A program made the translations under genes and the position numbers. Positions 1 through 7,176 of a stretch of DNA of 9,115 nucleotides are shown one piece after another; position 1 is the stretch's first letter; each line of letters begins with the position of its first letter. Under the pieces are notes generated by a model, which did no database searches, was not told the DNA's origin, and saw only the letters and a list, made by a program, of their open reading frames with translations. Source of the DNA: Candidatus Dormiibacterota bacterium (GTDB lineage Bacteria; Chloroflexota; Dormibacteria; UBA8260; Bog-877); assembly GCA_003133485.1 (NCBI GenBank), contig PKXR01000068.1, forward strand, positions 1 to 9,115. The letters run 5' to 3'.

Positions 1-99
1 GCCGCGAGGCGGTCAATATTCCGGGCCGGTCCTATGGTTTCCTCCGACATTTAGCCCCACCGCGAAAGGAGCACCGAGGGCGCCATGGAGGGTCGCGGG

Positions 100-216
100 A
101 TGCCAACGGCGGTGCTCAAGGGTGGGCAGCTCGTCATCACGTCGGTGCTCTCCGACCAATCCGGATCGGCTCTGCTTGCGCGCCCCACGGGGTCCAGAAG
201 TGGGCCTGCCCAGTAG
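100..216 (+). CDS. possible small protein, 38 aa, unrecognised
   Basis: Short reading frame beginning MPTAVLKGGQLVITSV and ending SRSGPAQ. It is supported by a good ribosome-binding sequence, GGAGGG at 87-92, seven bases before the ATG, and by a bias to G/C in third codon positions. An in-frame ATG at 85 is an alternative start. It stops nine bases before the GTG of the acetyltransferase gene, as in an operon. I see no signal peptide, membrane segment or known motif, and I do not recognise it. It could equally be a remnant of a larger gene or chance. Confidence 0.28.
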   Translation: MPTAVLKGGQLVITSVLSDQSGSALLARPTGSRSGPAQ

Positions 217-225
217 CCTGGTGAG

Positions 226-894
226 GTGAATCAAGCTGCCCAGCCGGTGGAGCTGCGCACGCCGCGGCTGCTCCTCCGGGCCTGGCGCCAGGAGGACCGC
301 GTCCCGTTTGCGGCGCTCAACGCTGATCCAGCTGTGACGGAGTATTTCCCTGGGCCGCTCCGACGCTCCCAGATCGACCTGTTAGTCGATCGTATCGAGG
401 AGCAGTTCCGGATCAACGGCTGGGGCTTGTGGGCAGTGGAGGTGGTCGCGACCGAGTACTTCATCGGGTTCGTAGGCCTGAACCGGGCTAGCTTCCCGGC
501 GCCCTTCACTCCGGCGATCGAGGTGGGGTGGCGGCTGGCCCATCAGTACTGGCATCAGGGCTTCGCCACCGAAGCCGCGCAGGCGGCTCTGGCTTATGGA
601 TTCGCGACCCTGGAACTGACGGAGATCGTCTCGTTCACCAGCGCTTCCAACCTCCGATCCCGGCGGGTGATGGAGAGGCTGGGCATGCGGCGGAATGCCG
701 AGGACGACTTTGCCCACCCGGGAGTTCCACCGGACCATTCTCTGAGCCGTCACGTCCTCTACCGACTCACCGGCTCTGAGTGGACCGCCGCTCGGGATCC
801 GGAACGGAAGCCCAGCACTGCTCGCTCGGGAGGCGGGGTTGGGCCGGAGCGTGGCTCCGAGCTTGCTGCCGGCTCGCAACCGTTAGGGCACTAA
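226..894 (+). CDS. GNAT-family N-acetyltransferase (RimJ/RimL-like)
   Basis: A 222-residue cytoplasmic enzyme of the Acetyltransf_3 type, which transfers acetyl from acetyl-CoA to an amine. Visible family marks are the N-terminal VELRTPRLLLRAW strand (residues 8-20), typical of RimJ/RimL-like members, and the acetyl-CoA pyrophosphate-binding region EVGWRLAHQYWHQGFATEAA (99-118) with its Q-G-F-A turn. The late helix ASNLRSRRVMERLGM (140-154) is also present, where N142 and S145 are usual. The domain ends near residue 182. The last ~35 residues are a polar, low-complexity tail not typical of the family. The start is GTG; no strong Shine-Dalgarno precedes it. The substrate cannot be told: the family includes ribosomal-protein acetylases and antibiotic or small-amine acetylases. 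The MFS exporter 88 bases downstream on the same strand makes co-transcription possible. Confidence 0.9.
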   Translation: MNQAAQPVELRTPRLLLRAWRQEDRVPFAALNADPAVTEYFPGPLRRSQIDLLVDRIEEQFRINGWGLWAVEVVATEYFIGFVGLNRASFPAPFTPAIEVGWRLAHQYWHQGFATEAAQAALAYGFATLELTEIVSFTSASNLRSRRVMERLGMRRNAEDDFAHPGVPPDHSLSRHVLYRLTGSEWTAARDPERKPSTARSGGGVGPERGSELAAGSQPLGH

Positions 895-982
895 GGACCA
901 CGAAGATCGTCAGCATGCCGGCTGCGCGGCGGCGCCCCTCCCAACCCTGGGTGGATGCTGTCCTAAGTCTCCTTGCTCGACC

Positions 983-2275
983 ATGAGCTGGAAGCTGTCG
1001 ATGGATCTGCGCCCGCTGCGCGAGAGTCCGGACCTCCGGCGCCTCTTCGGCGGGCGGGCGGTCTCCCAGCTGGGAACGACGATCACCACCGTCGCGGCGT
1101 CGCTGCAGGTCTACGACCTGAGTCACTCGTCGCTGGAGGTCGGCGCGCTGGCGATCACCGGTGCCGTGCCGATGGTGCTTGGGATGTTGGTGGGAGGCGG
1201 CCTTGCGGACACCATGGATCGGCGGCTGCTGATCGTTTGGACTCAGGCGAGTTCGGGGGTGGTCGTGGCGGGGCTAGCAGTCAACGCGCTCGCCTCCCAT
1301 CCCCACCTGTGGGTGCTGTACCTGCTGGTGGCTGTCGCCGGGGCCTCACTCGGCGTCGGCTCCCCCGCTCGCTCTGCGGCAGTGCCCTCGTTGGTCAAAC
1401 CGGAACTCATGCCCGCCGCGGCGGCCCTCAACGCCACGGTGAACCAGGGCGCCGTACTGATCGGCCCCGCCATCGCCGGTCTCCTGGTCGCCCGCTTCGG
1501 GTTTGCCCCCGCTTATGGAGCGGATTCCTTGTCGTTTCTGTTCTTCACCTTCCTCGCTGCGGGCATGCACCCTTTGCCTCAGACCGGCTCCGCGGGCGCG
1601 GGACGCGGCTCCTTCGTGGCGGGGCTTACCTACGTGCGGGGGCAGAGTCTCCTGGTCAGCTTGCTTCTCATCGACCTCAACGCCATGGTCTTCGGGATGC
1701 CCAGCGCTCTCTTTCCAGCCTTGGGCACCGGCCGCTTCCATGGGGGAGCCACCGCCGTCGGACTTCTTTACTCAGCTCCCGCCGCCGGAGCTCTCATAGG
1801 TGCTGCCACCAGCGGCTGGATCACCCGCGTCTACCGGGCGGGGCCGGTGATCTTGGGAGCCGTTCTGGTCTGGGGTGCGGCGCTGGTGGGGTTCGGCCTG
1901 TGCCCCTTATTCCCACTGGCACTGCTGCTGCTGGCCCTGGCCGGCGCTGCCGATCTCGCGTCAGAGGTACTGCGAGGCACCTTGCTGCAGCTGGCGGTCC
2001 CCGAAGGACTGCGGGGCCGGGTGAACGCCCTGTGGCTGGCTCAGGTTAGCGGCGCGCCCGCTTTGGGCAACTTTGAAGCGGGCGCGGTGGGCACCATCGT
2101 CAACCCCATCTTCTCGGTGGTTTCTGGGGGCGTAGCCTGCATTGCGGGGGCACTCCTGATCGGGCGACTCTCGCCTTCCCTCCGGGGAGCCCGGCTACGC
2201 TCCGGCCAGGTGACCGTGATGGCGGATGCCGCCACCTCGTTCTCGCCTGAGCCTAGGGGTGGTCCTTCGGCCTGA
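983..2275 (+). CDS. MFS transporter, MFS_3/EntS-like exporter
   Basis: A polytopic inner-membrane protein of 430 residues, a normal length for the 12-helix major facilitator superfamily. Hydrophobic segments lie at about 28-46, 53-76, 84-104, 109-126, 150-172, 174-194, 226-247, 256-280, 286-305, 309-330 and two more to about 396. The loop after helix 2 reads GGGLADTMDRR (71-81), a form of MFS motif A. LAVPEGLRGRVNAL (337-350) and GNFEAGAVG (362-370) are typical of the MFS_3 'transmembrane secretion effector' group that includes enterobactin exporter EntS. It is probably a proton-driven exporter; the substrate is unknown. An in-frame ATG at 1001, preceded by GGAAG at 990-994, gives MDLRPLRES, the usual N-terminus of relatives, and may be the true start. 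The SIS protein follows by 85 bases on the same strand. Confidence 0.9.
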   Translation: MSWKLSMDLRPLRESPDLRRLFGGRAVSQLGTTITTVAASLQVYDLSHSSLEVGALAITGAVPMVLGMLVGGGLADTMDRRLLIVWTQASSGVVVAGLAVNALASHPHLWVLYLLVAVAGASLGVGSPARSAAVPSLVKPELMPAAAALNATVNQGAVLIGPAIAGLLVARFGFAPAYGADSLSFLFFTFLAAGMHPLPQTGSAGAGRGSFVAGLTYVRGQSLLVSLLLIDLNAMVFGMPSALFPALGTGRFHGGATAVGLLYSAPAAGALIGAATSGWITRVYRAGPVILGAVLVWGAALVGFGLCPLFPLALLLLALAGAADLASEVLRGTLLQLAVPEGLRGRVNALWLAQVSGAPALGNFEAGAVGTIVNPIFSVVSGGVACIAGALLIGRLSPSLRGARLRSGQVTVMADAATSFSPEPRGGPSA

Positions 2276-2349
2276 CGGGACTCCCCCGCCAGCGCGAAAC
2301 TGTCGGCGGCAGGCATTCAATTCTTCCCGCTCGCTGACTAAGCCGCCTG

Positions 2350-2355
2350 GAGGGA
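2350..2355 (+). promoter_or_regulatory. Shine-Dalgarno fixing the SIS gene start
   Basis: GGAGGG five bases before ATG 2361. It decides against the upstream in-frame ATG at 2226, which lies inside the transporter gene. Confidence 0.7.
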
Positions 2356-2360
2356 GGCCC

Positions 2361-3368
2361 ATGACGCAATTTGCCTTCGACGAGCAGGTGGCTGGGCAGG
2401 CCAACGCGGTCACCGAGGCGCTGCGCGCTGTCGGGGTGCCCGCTCTGGACCGGGAGCGCCCGCTCCTATTCGTCGGGATCGGCACATCCCTGCACGCCTG
2501 CCGAGTCGCCGCCTACTGGGCCGCCGAGCTCACCGGCGGTCGCCTGCGCCCGGCGGCCGTGGAGGCCCACGAGCTCGCGCTTCATGGCCAGATCCGCCCG
2601 GGCGACCAGGTGGTGGTGGTCAGCCATCGAGGCACCAAGCGGTTCCCCAACGAGGTGCTCGCCCGGGCGGGCGCGGCGGGTGCGACCACGGTGACGGTCA
2701 CCGGCTGGGGCAACCCGACCCCGGGCGGCGACTTTGTGCTGCGGACCTGTCCCGACGAGCGCGCTGGCACCCACTCCGTCTCCTATCTAACCGCACTCGC
2801 GGTCCTCGGAAAACTGGTGGCGCGCCTAGTGGGTTCAGAGGCCGACTCCTTCGCCTCGGCCCTGGCCGATATCCCCGACGCCATTGCCGCGACGCTGGCC
2901 GAACCGGTCCCAACCGAGGCGGCCGAGAGGTTAGCCCATCGAGAGCCGATCGTGGTGACCGGATTCGGGATCGACGAGATCACCGCCGAGGAGGCGGCGC
3001 TCAAACTCAAGGAGGGGACGTACATCTTTGCCGAGGGGATGTCTCAGGAGTTCGCTCTGCACGGAACGCCAGCGGTCTTCGACCCCCGGATGGCCGCTAT
3101 CCTGATCACCCCTGGTCGGGACGACGGCGGTCGTCTCCCGGAGGTGCGCAGCCTGCTCCTGGAGCTAGGGCTGGAGGTCGTGACCTGCGGTGCCGGTTTG
3201 GCCGATCTGCCGTTCGCCGAGGTCGACTATCTGCTCCGTCCGCTAGTGGCGATCCTGCCGTTGCAACGACTGGTCGGGGAACTGGCGCGGATTCAGGGTT
3301 CCAACCCCGACGCCATCCACGCCGACCAGGCTCCCTGGTCCACCGCGGTGACCAAGATACGGCTCTAG
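2361..3368 (+). CDS. double-SIS-domain protein, GlmS isomerase-like, no glutaminase domain
   Basis: A 335-residue cytoplasmic protein with two sugar isomerase (SIS) domains, about 35-165 and 190-310, matching the C-terminal isomerase half of glucosamine-6-phosphate synthase. The GlmS-like pieces are VGIGTSLHA (38-46), EAALKLKE (211-218), YIFAEGMSQEFALHG (221-235) and a short C-terminal tail. K215, E218 and H234 fall at the places of E. coli GlmS Lys485, Glu488 and His504. The sugar-phosphate loop SQSGET of GlmS is SHRGTK here (88-93). The GlmS catalytic Lys603 aligns with V330, although K332 is near. It is probably a sugar-phosphate isomerase, deaminase or deglycase related to FrlB/AgaS, or a binding protein, rather than GlmS. 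The start was chosen at ATG 2361 because GGAGGG lies at 2350-2355; the longer in-frame extension overlaps the MFS gene. Confidence 0.82.
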   Translation: MTQFAFDEQVAGQANAVTEALRAVGVPALDRERPLLFVGIGTSLHACRVAAYWAAELTGGRLRPAAVEAHELALHGQIRPGDQVVVVSHRGTKRFPNEVLARAGAAGATTVTVTGWGNPTPGGDFVLRTCPDERAGTHSVSYLTALAVLGKLVARLVGSEADSFASALADIPDAIAATLAEPVPTEAAERLAHREPIVVTGFGIDEITAEEAALKLKEGTYIFAEGMSQEFALHGTPAVFDPRMAAILITPGRDDGGRLPEVRSLLLELGLEVVTCGAGLADLPFAEVDYLLRPLVAILPLQRLVGELARIQGSNPDAIHADQAPWSTAVTKIRL

Positions 3369-3402
3369 GGCCCGGCTGCTCGCCGCGTGGCGGCCGCCGT
3401 CC

Positions 3403-3429
3403 CTCGGATCACCGTTGGGATGATCTGAG
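3403..3429. terminator. inverted repeat between convergent genes, possible bidirectional terminator
   Basis: CTCGGATCA (3403-3411) pairs with TGATCTGAG (3421-3429) over nine bases with one G-U pair and a nine-base loop. It lies in the 62-base gap between the ends of the SIS gene and the ASST-like gene. No clear T-run follows on either strand, so termination here is inferred from position. Confidence 0.4.
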
Positions 3430-3430
3430 C

Positions 3431-5281
3431 TCAGTTTGCCGCCACTACCTTCGAATTGGCGAGAACGCGACCATTCTTTCCCAGCGCCTCCACCTTTAGC
3501 AACGCGGGCCGGCTCGGCAGGGAGATCGTGGTCTCGAAGCCCTCCTTGATCTCAGAGCCGACGACGGCCAACTGGGTTGAGGACGCGCCGCCCATCACCC
3601 TCCAACTGGTCACTGTGGTGCTGCCGTTCCAACTGGCGAAGACTTTCAGGCCACCACCTGTTCCAGGCTCAGTGGAAACCGCGGGGGAGCTGGTCGGTCG
3701 GCCCGTCCAGCGGACGCGGTAAGCCCGATAGCTGCTGGTGAGCCCGGGAAAGTGGGCATTGAAGAGGAGCTTCCCTTTCGCGGAGTATTCGGAGGTGTAA
3801 GTTGCGGCACCCCAGCCGACCACCACGTCGCCGTTCGAGAGCACCTGCACATTGCCCTGATTCAGGACCAGCAGGAATCCAGGAAGTTGGCGAGACCACA
3901 CCAGGGAGGCGGTGTGCCGGACGAGATTTAGCCGGAGCTCGACGGCCCTGGCAGGCGGCCCGTCGGCACTGGTGTCCTCGTCGTCGAACAGAGTCACCGT
4001 CCTGGGTCCATGGAGCTCGACATCGTGCTGGAGGGCGAACGCTGCCCCCTCGCCCATCACGAAGCTGTTGTTCCTACCACCCAACGTCCAGACCACCTGG
4101 CCGGTCGCCTTGTCGACCAGGTAGGCAGCCTCGGTGTCCCGCCCCGAGATCAGGACGGTGCCGTCGCGGGTGGGGTCGACCGAGTTGACGTGGAAGTAGT
4201 CCCAGGCTGTCGCCTGGCCCTTGACGTAGGGAATGAAGGAGTTGGCTGGGTTGACGTGGTCCAGGCTGTGCCACTCGAAGAGGACGTTTCCGGTGCGTAA
4301 GTCGAGCTCCTGGACGATGCTGTCATAGATCGCCCCGTCGCTGGGACCGCCCTCGGCGCTGAGATTCCAGCCGACTGTGTCGTAAATCGTGATCCACCCG
4401 GTTTGGCCCGGTCCGAGCACGAGCTCGTGCAGGTCGGCGGCGTAGCCCTCGGCGGCCTCGACGGTTCGGACGACCTGATAGCGATCGTTCATGATCACGA
4501 ACTCGCCGTCGCCATGGCCGTCGAAGTAGTCCCCCTGAAACCAGGTCAGAACTGGCTGGCCAGCAAACGTCTGCTCCCGAAAGTCGGCCGCCAGCTCACC
4601 CGCGGACACCGGATCGAACCAGACCAGCTGACCCTGGCCGTTCACGATCATCGGGCCAGCCTGGCCGGCCTGGCCGCCGGCCTCAGGATCCGGGGAGAGG
4701 AAGAAGTCCCCCTCGTCCGAAGGCGGTGCGGGCTTGCTCACCACCAAGACCGGAGGTTTCAGAGCCGGCTCGGATTGGAAGCTCTGCGTGGCCGGGCTGG
4801 CGGTGAGACCAGGGCCAGAGGCTGGCGGTGGCAGCGTAGGGGCCGTCGCCGCCACTCGGAAAGACGCTGTCCCGCCGGTCGCGCCGCAGACGTTGAAGGG
4901 GCTCGTGACGGTCACCAGTTCGCCTGGGGCAAATGGCTGGTTCGAATAGAAGCTGGCCCCCCGGCGACTCGAGTCGGCGACCACATGACCCGAGTGGGGC
5001 CCGGTAACCGAGCCGTCTACGGAGATGTCCCGGAAAGAAACCCGAGAGGAGGAGATGCCCTGAAAGCTGATCTGGGTGGCGGTGGAGGCGGTCTGCGAGC
5101 CGGGGTTCGGATAGAGGCTGACCCCAGCACAGGAACCTAACTGCGCGGCAGACGTGGCCGTGAGCTCCGCTTTGGTCGTCGCCCCCGGGTCAGGCGCGGC
5201 GGCGCAGCCGATCAGTAAGCCACCAGAGACCAAGGCCAGCACCGGCGCAACCTGCCGCGGCCAGCCGCGACGCTTGCCCAT
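3431..5281 (-). CDS. arylsulfotransferase (ASST)-like exported lipoprotein
   Basis: A 616-residue protein exported as a lipoprotein: basic residues 3-9, a hydrophobic stretch, then the lipobox L23-I-G-C26. Residues 50-145 look like a beta-sandwich with a possible disulfide (C51-C132). Residues about 175-530 match the Arylsulfotran_2 propeller: DLHELVLGPGQTGWITIYD (283-301), DYFHVNSVDPTRDGTVLISG (361-380), YLVDKATGQVVWTLGG (387-402), QHDVELHG (418-425) and FDDEDT (432-437). H285, H364, H419 and H424 are candidate active-site residues, because characterised AssT enzymes transfer sulfate from one phenol to another through a histidine. The C-terminal part LKVFASWNGSTTVTSWRV (545-562) looks fibronectin-like, as in actinobacterial members. 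The function of Arylsulfotran_2 proteins is mostly untested, so sulfotransfer is a family inference. The ATG has no good Shine-Dalgarno, but a -10 box sits just before it. Confidence 0.85.
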   Translation of the reverse strand: MGKRRGWPRQVAPVLALVSGGLLIGCAAAPDPGATTKAELTATSAAQLGSCAGVSLYPNPGSQTASTATQISFQGISSSRVSFRDISVDGSVTGPHSGHVVADSSRRGASFYSNQPFAPGELVTVTSPFNVCGATGGTASFRVAATAPTLPPPASGPGLTASPATQSFQSEPALKPPVLVVSKPAPPSDEGDFFLSPDPEAGGQAGQAGPMIVNGQGQLVWFDPVSAGELAADFREQTFAGQPVLTWFQGDYFDGHGDGEFVIMNDRYQVVRTVEAAEGYAADLHELVLGPGQTGWITIYDTVGWNLSAEGGPSDGAIYDSIVQELDLRTGNVLFEWHSLDHVNPANSFIPYVKGQATAWDYFHVNSVDPTRDGTVLISGRDTEAAYLVDKATGQVVWTLGGRNNSFVMGEGAAFALQHDVELHGPRTVTLFDDEDTSADGPPARAVELRLNLVRHTASLVWSRQLPGFLLVLNQGNVQVLSNGDVVVGWGAATYTSEYSAKGKLLFNAHFPGLTSSYRAYRVRWTGRPTSSPAVSTEPGTGGGLKVFASWNGSTTVTSWRVMGGASSTQLAVVGSEIKEGFETTISLPSRPALLKVEALGKNGRVLANSKVVAAN

Positions 5282-5289
5282 TTCCGGCC

Positions 5290-5317
5290 ATCATACGGGC
5301 GCTCCCGAAGCCCTCAA
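5290..5317 (-). promoter_or_regulatory. probable leaderless promoter of the ASST-like gene
   Basis: On the minus strand TTGAGG (5317-5312) and TATGAT (5295-5290) are 16 bases apart, close to SigA consensus. Transcription would begin about 6-8 bases past the -10 box, at or within a few bases of the ATG at 5281. This leaves no room for a Shine-Dalgarno, and none is seen. Leaderless mRNAs are common in high-GC Gram-positives. Confidence 0.55.
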
Positions 5318-5413
5318 CAGCCTGCGTCTTGACGGGTGCCGGGCCAAGCATGGCTCCGTTTGGAACGGCCGACGGCCTCGCGCGCTCCTCGTTGCCAAAC
5401 CGAAGGGGAAGGA

Positions 5414-5439
5414 AGCCCTCGGCCACTTGGCCGAGGGCT
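5414..5439 (-). terminator. Rho-independent terminator of the beta-helix gene
   Basis: A perfect 11-base-pair stem (GCCCTCGGCC with GGCCGAGGGC plus a closing A-T pair) with the four-base loop ACTT. It lies 11 bases past the stop of the beta-helix gene and is followed on the minus strand by the pyrimidine-rich TTCCTTCCCCTTC. The T-run is interrupted, but the stem is very stable. It separates this gene from the ASST-like gene. Confidence 0.8.
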
Positions 5440-5449
5440 CCGTTGTCAG

Positions 5450-6907
5450 CTACGGGTGCCGATGGAACCGGTGGAGTGGCCTACAGAGACCGTACGGGTT
5501 CGAAGTCTTGCCTTGGTTATCGTGCCAAGTGTTGTCGGTGCCGGAGGTACCGCTACCAGTAGTGATGTCCTGGCAGTCGTAGATGCTGCTGGCCAGGACC
5601 CGGTTGCCGCTGATTGTGTTGCCGCCTGAATCAAGGTAGATCCCGTCGCCCGAGCTCCCGTACGCGTGATTGTCTGTGATAAGTGAGCCTGTCAGAGAGC
5701 CGAGACTCACATAGACCGCACCACCTGGTGCGGATCCCCCGTCGTGGTAGAGCTCGTTCCCGCTAATGTCGACGTTACTGTTGGGCGCCGTCGTGCAGGC
5801 GGCCCCCACGTCCGTGTCGTTGGTTCCGCATGCGTAGACGCCTTCACCGCTTCCGCTAATGACGTTCTTCTCGATGCTGAGGCCGGTGTCAGTACCGAAG
5901 AAGACCGCGGCCCCAGTGTCATTCTGGACGGTGTTTCGGCTGACCGTGCTTCCGATAGTGCCGAAGATCGCGATCAGACTGCCGTCGCCAGACGAGGTGT
6001 TCCAGCTGACGTCGATGTTGGAGGCTACCGTGTTGCTGGGGGGGTTGGGACCGACGATCACGATTGCGGAGTTGCTGTTATCGACGAAGTGATTGCCGGA
6101 GATCACCGCGTTGGAGAGGCCCTGGTCCTCGTAGATCCCATTACCACTCGCGGAACCACCGGTGTCGTTATCGCTGAAGCAGTTTCCCTGCACCTTTGAC
6201 TGGGTTGTACCGCCTGAATTGAAGTACAGACCAAAGACGCTGTTATAGAAGACATCGTCTTGTATCCGGTAACCGGAGTACCCGTCTGATGCGTAGGTGG
6301 TGACGCCAGGCCCACCTGAGTTTCCCTCTACCCAGAAGCCCCGGAAGGTAATCCCGTTACCGCTGAGTATTAGTCCATCGGGATATCCGGTAGGGGGCGT
6401 GATAATTGTGGCACTGGTCGGGGGCGACATCGAAGCGGTGCACGCCCCGGAAGACCCTGACCACGTCCAGGGCGGATTCGTGGCTTGTATGGTTAGGTCG
6501 GACGTAGTTACAGCGGGCGCTTCGTTGTAGGTGCCGGGGCAGACCATGATGGTGTCTCCGGACGTCGCGGCGGCCACGGCCGATGAGATGGTGCTGTAGC
6601 CGGGATCCGAACAACTGGTCCCCGCGGGCGGGGTGGCCGTGCCTGACCCGTTCACCCAGAGGGTCGTTGGAGTTGGAGTTGCGGTGGGCGTTGGAGTCGG
6701 AGTGGGAGTTGGAGTTGCGGTGGGCGTTGGAGTCGGGGTGGGTGTCGGAGCGGAGGTAGTCGTTGGAGTCGGGCTCGGGCGTGGGTAGTGGTGCCAGCCG
6801 TGGGCCGCCACCGTGCCCACGCTGAGGAGCCCCGCCACCACGATCATAGGCCCTGCCACGAGTGCCGCACTTCGTAGCCTAATGCCGAACTTTGTACGAC
6901 CGTTCAT
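5450..6907 (-). CDS. secreted right-handed parallel beta-helix protein with Thr-Pro linker
   Basis: A 485-residue exported protein. Residues 1-35 form a signal peptide (basic start, hydrophobic 13-33, then VAAHG). Residues about 44-82 are a Pro-Thr linker. A beta-helix domain starts with LWVNGSGTATPP (83-94) and DPGYSTISSAVAAATSGDTI (101-120), the usual entry of Beta_helix/PbH1 proteins, with MVCPGTYNEA following. Repeated coils carry asparagine ladders such as VISGNHFVDN (268-277), SIEKNVISG (344-352), DISGNELYHD (380-389) and NTISGNRV (430-437). It ends in WHDNQGKTSNPYGLC. Such folds often bind or cut cell-surface polysaccharide; no catalytic residues are recognisable, so the role is unknown. 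The start is ATG 6907 because GGAGG lies seven bases upstream and the signal peptide follows; the longer in-frame start at 7003 lies upstream of the promoter. Confidence 0.85.
   Translation of the reverse strand: MNGRTKFGIRLRSAALVAGPMIVVAGLLSVGTVAAHGWHHYPRPSPTPTTTSAPTPTPTPTPTATPTPTPTPTPTATPTPTTLWVNGSGTATPPAGTSCSDPGYSTISSAVAAATSGDTIMVCPGTYNEAPAVTTSDLTIQATNPPWTWSGSSGACTASMSPPTSATIITPPTGYPDGLILSGNGITFRGFWVEGNSGGPGVTTYASDGYSGYRIQDDVFYNSVFGLYFNSGGTTQSKVQGNCFSDNDTGGSASGNGIYEDQGLSNAVISGNHFVDNSNSAIVIVGPNPPSNTVASNIDVSWNTSSGDGSLIAIFGTIGSTVSRNTVQNDTGAAVFFGTDTGLSIEKNVISGSGEGVYACGTNDTDVGAACTTAPNSNVDISGNELYHDGGSAPGGAVYVSLGSLTGSLITDNHAYGSSGDGIYLDSGGNTISGNRVLASSIYDCQDITTGSGTSGTDNTWHDNQGKTSNPYGLCRPLHRFHRHP
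6671..6736 (-). repeat. 36-base tandem repeat coding the Thr-Pro linker
   Basis: A 30-base segment at 6671-6700 recurs identically at 6707-6736, a period of 36 bases or 12 codons (TPTPTPTPTATP). The flanks are degenerate copies of the same six-base Thr-Pro unit. The period keeps the reading frame, so copy-number change would lengthen or shorten the linker without breaking the protein. Confidence 0.85.
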
Positions 6908-6941
6908 GGGTACCTCCTCTAAGTTTCGGGCAGCTGGCCCG

Positions 6942-6970
6942 ACTATACCGTTGGGGCAGCCAGAACACAA
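6942..6970 (-). promoter_or_regulatory. SigA-type promoter of the beta-helix gene
   Basis: The minus strand carries TTGTGT (6970-6965), a 17-base spacer and TATAGT (6947-6942). Transcription would start near 6935, giving a leader of about 28 bases that contains AGAGGAGGT before ATG 6907. A 13-base dyad, CCACCA-G-TGGTGG at 7000-7012, lies about 30 bases upstream of the -35 box and could be a regulator site. Confidence 0.7.
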
Positions 6971-7012
6971 GGAGTGGGGGACCTCCAGCCTCGAAAACAC
7001 CACCAGTGGTGG

Positions 7013-7176
7013 ATCCGAATTGATGTGGGCCGAGATCGGAGGAGCGGCGGTACCTCTTTTTGGGGGAGGCTGTTACAAAAAAGTAAGTCCGAGTGAGCAA
7101 GTCGGTCCGAGCGGTGATAGCGTTCTGATCACGATCCGATCAGCCTGACCGGTGAAGGCATCGCTGCTCAGGCTGG
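7013..7176. other. intergenic stretch, inverted repeats only
   Basis: No gene is seen here. CAGCCTGA (7141-7148) and TCAGGCTG (7168-7175) form an eight-base-pair inverted repeat with a 19-base loop, just past the end of the minus-strand ORF at 7177. CTGATC/GATCAG (7125-7130, 7138-7143) forms a smaller one. Neither has a T-run. At 7049-7058 the minus strand reads AAGAGGTACC, matching the leader of icd but with no start codon after it. Confidence 0.4.

Noticed and set aside
2..229. Open frame whose TGA overlaps the GTG start of the acetyltransferase, as in coupled genes
   Set aside because: The translation is Arg/Ser/Pro/Cys-rich with no third-position bias, so the overlap is probably chance.
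973..2049. A 358-codon plus-strand ORF overlapping most of the MFS gene in another frame
   Set aside because: It is Arg/Gly/Ser-rich with no family marks, as expected from an out-of-frame reading of GC-rich coding DNA. The MFS frame has clear helices and conserved motifs.
2226..2360. N-terminal extension of the SIS protein from ATG 2226
   Set aside because: It overlaps the end of the MFS gene, is low-complexity, and has a worse start context than ATG 2361 with GGAGGG.
4403..5140. A 245-codon plus-strand ORF opposite the ASST-like gene
   Set aside because: Antisense shadow of a well-supported gene, with no recognisable domain or start signal.
6660..6780. CRISPR-like repeated segment
   Set aside because: There are no spacers; the repeats are contiguous codons of a Thr-Pro linker.
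6908..7003. N-terminal extension of the beta-helix protein from ATG 7003
   Set aside because: It would put the promoter inside the coding region and hide the signal peptide; ATG 6907 has a strong Shine-Dalgarno.
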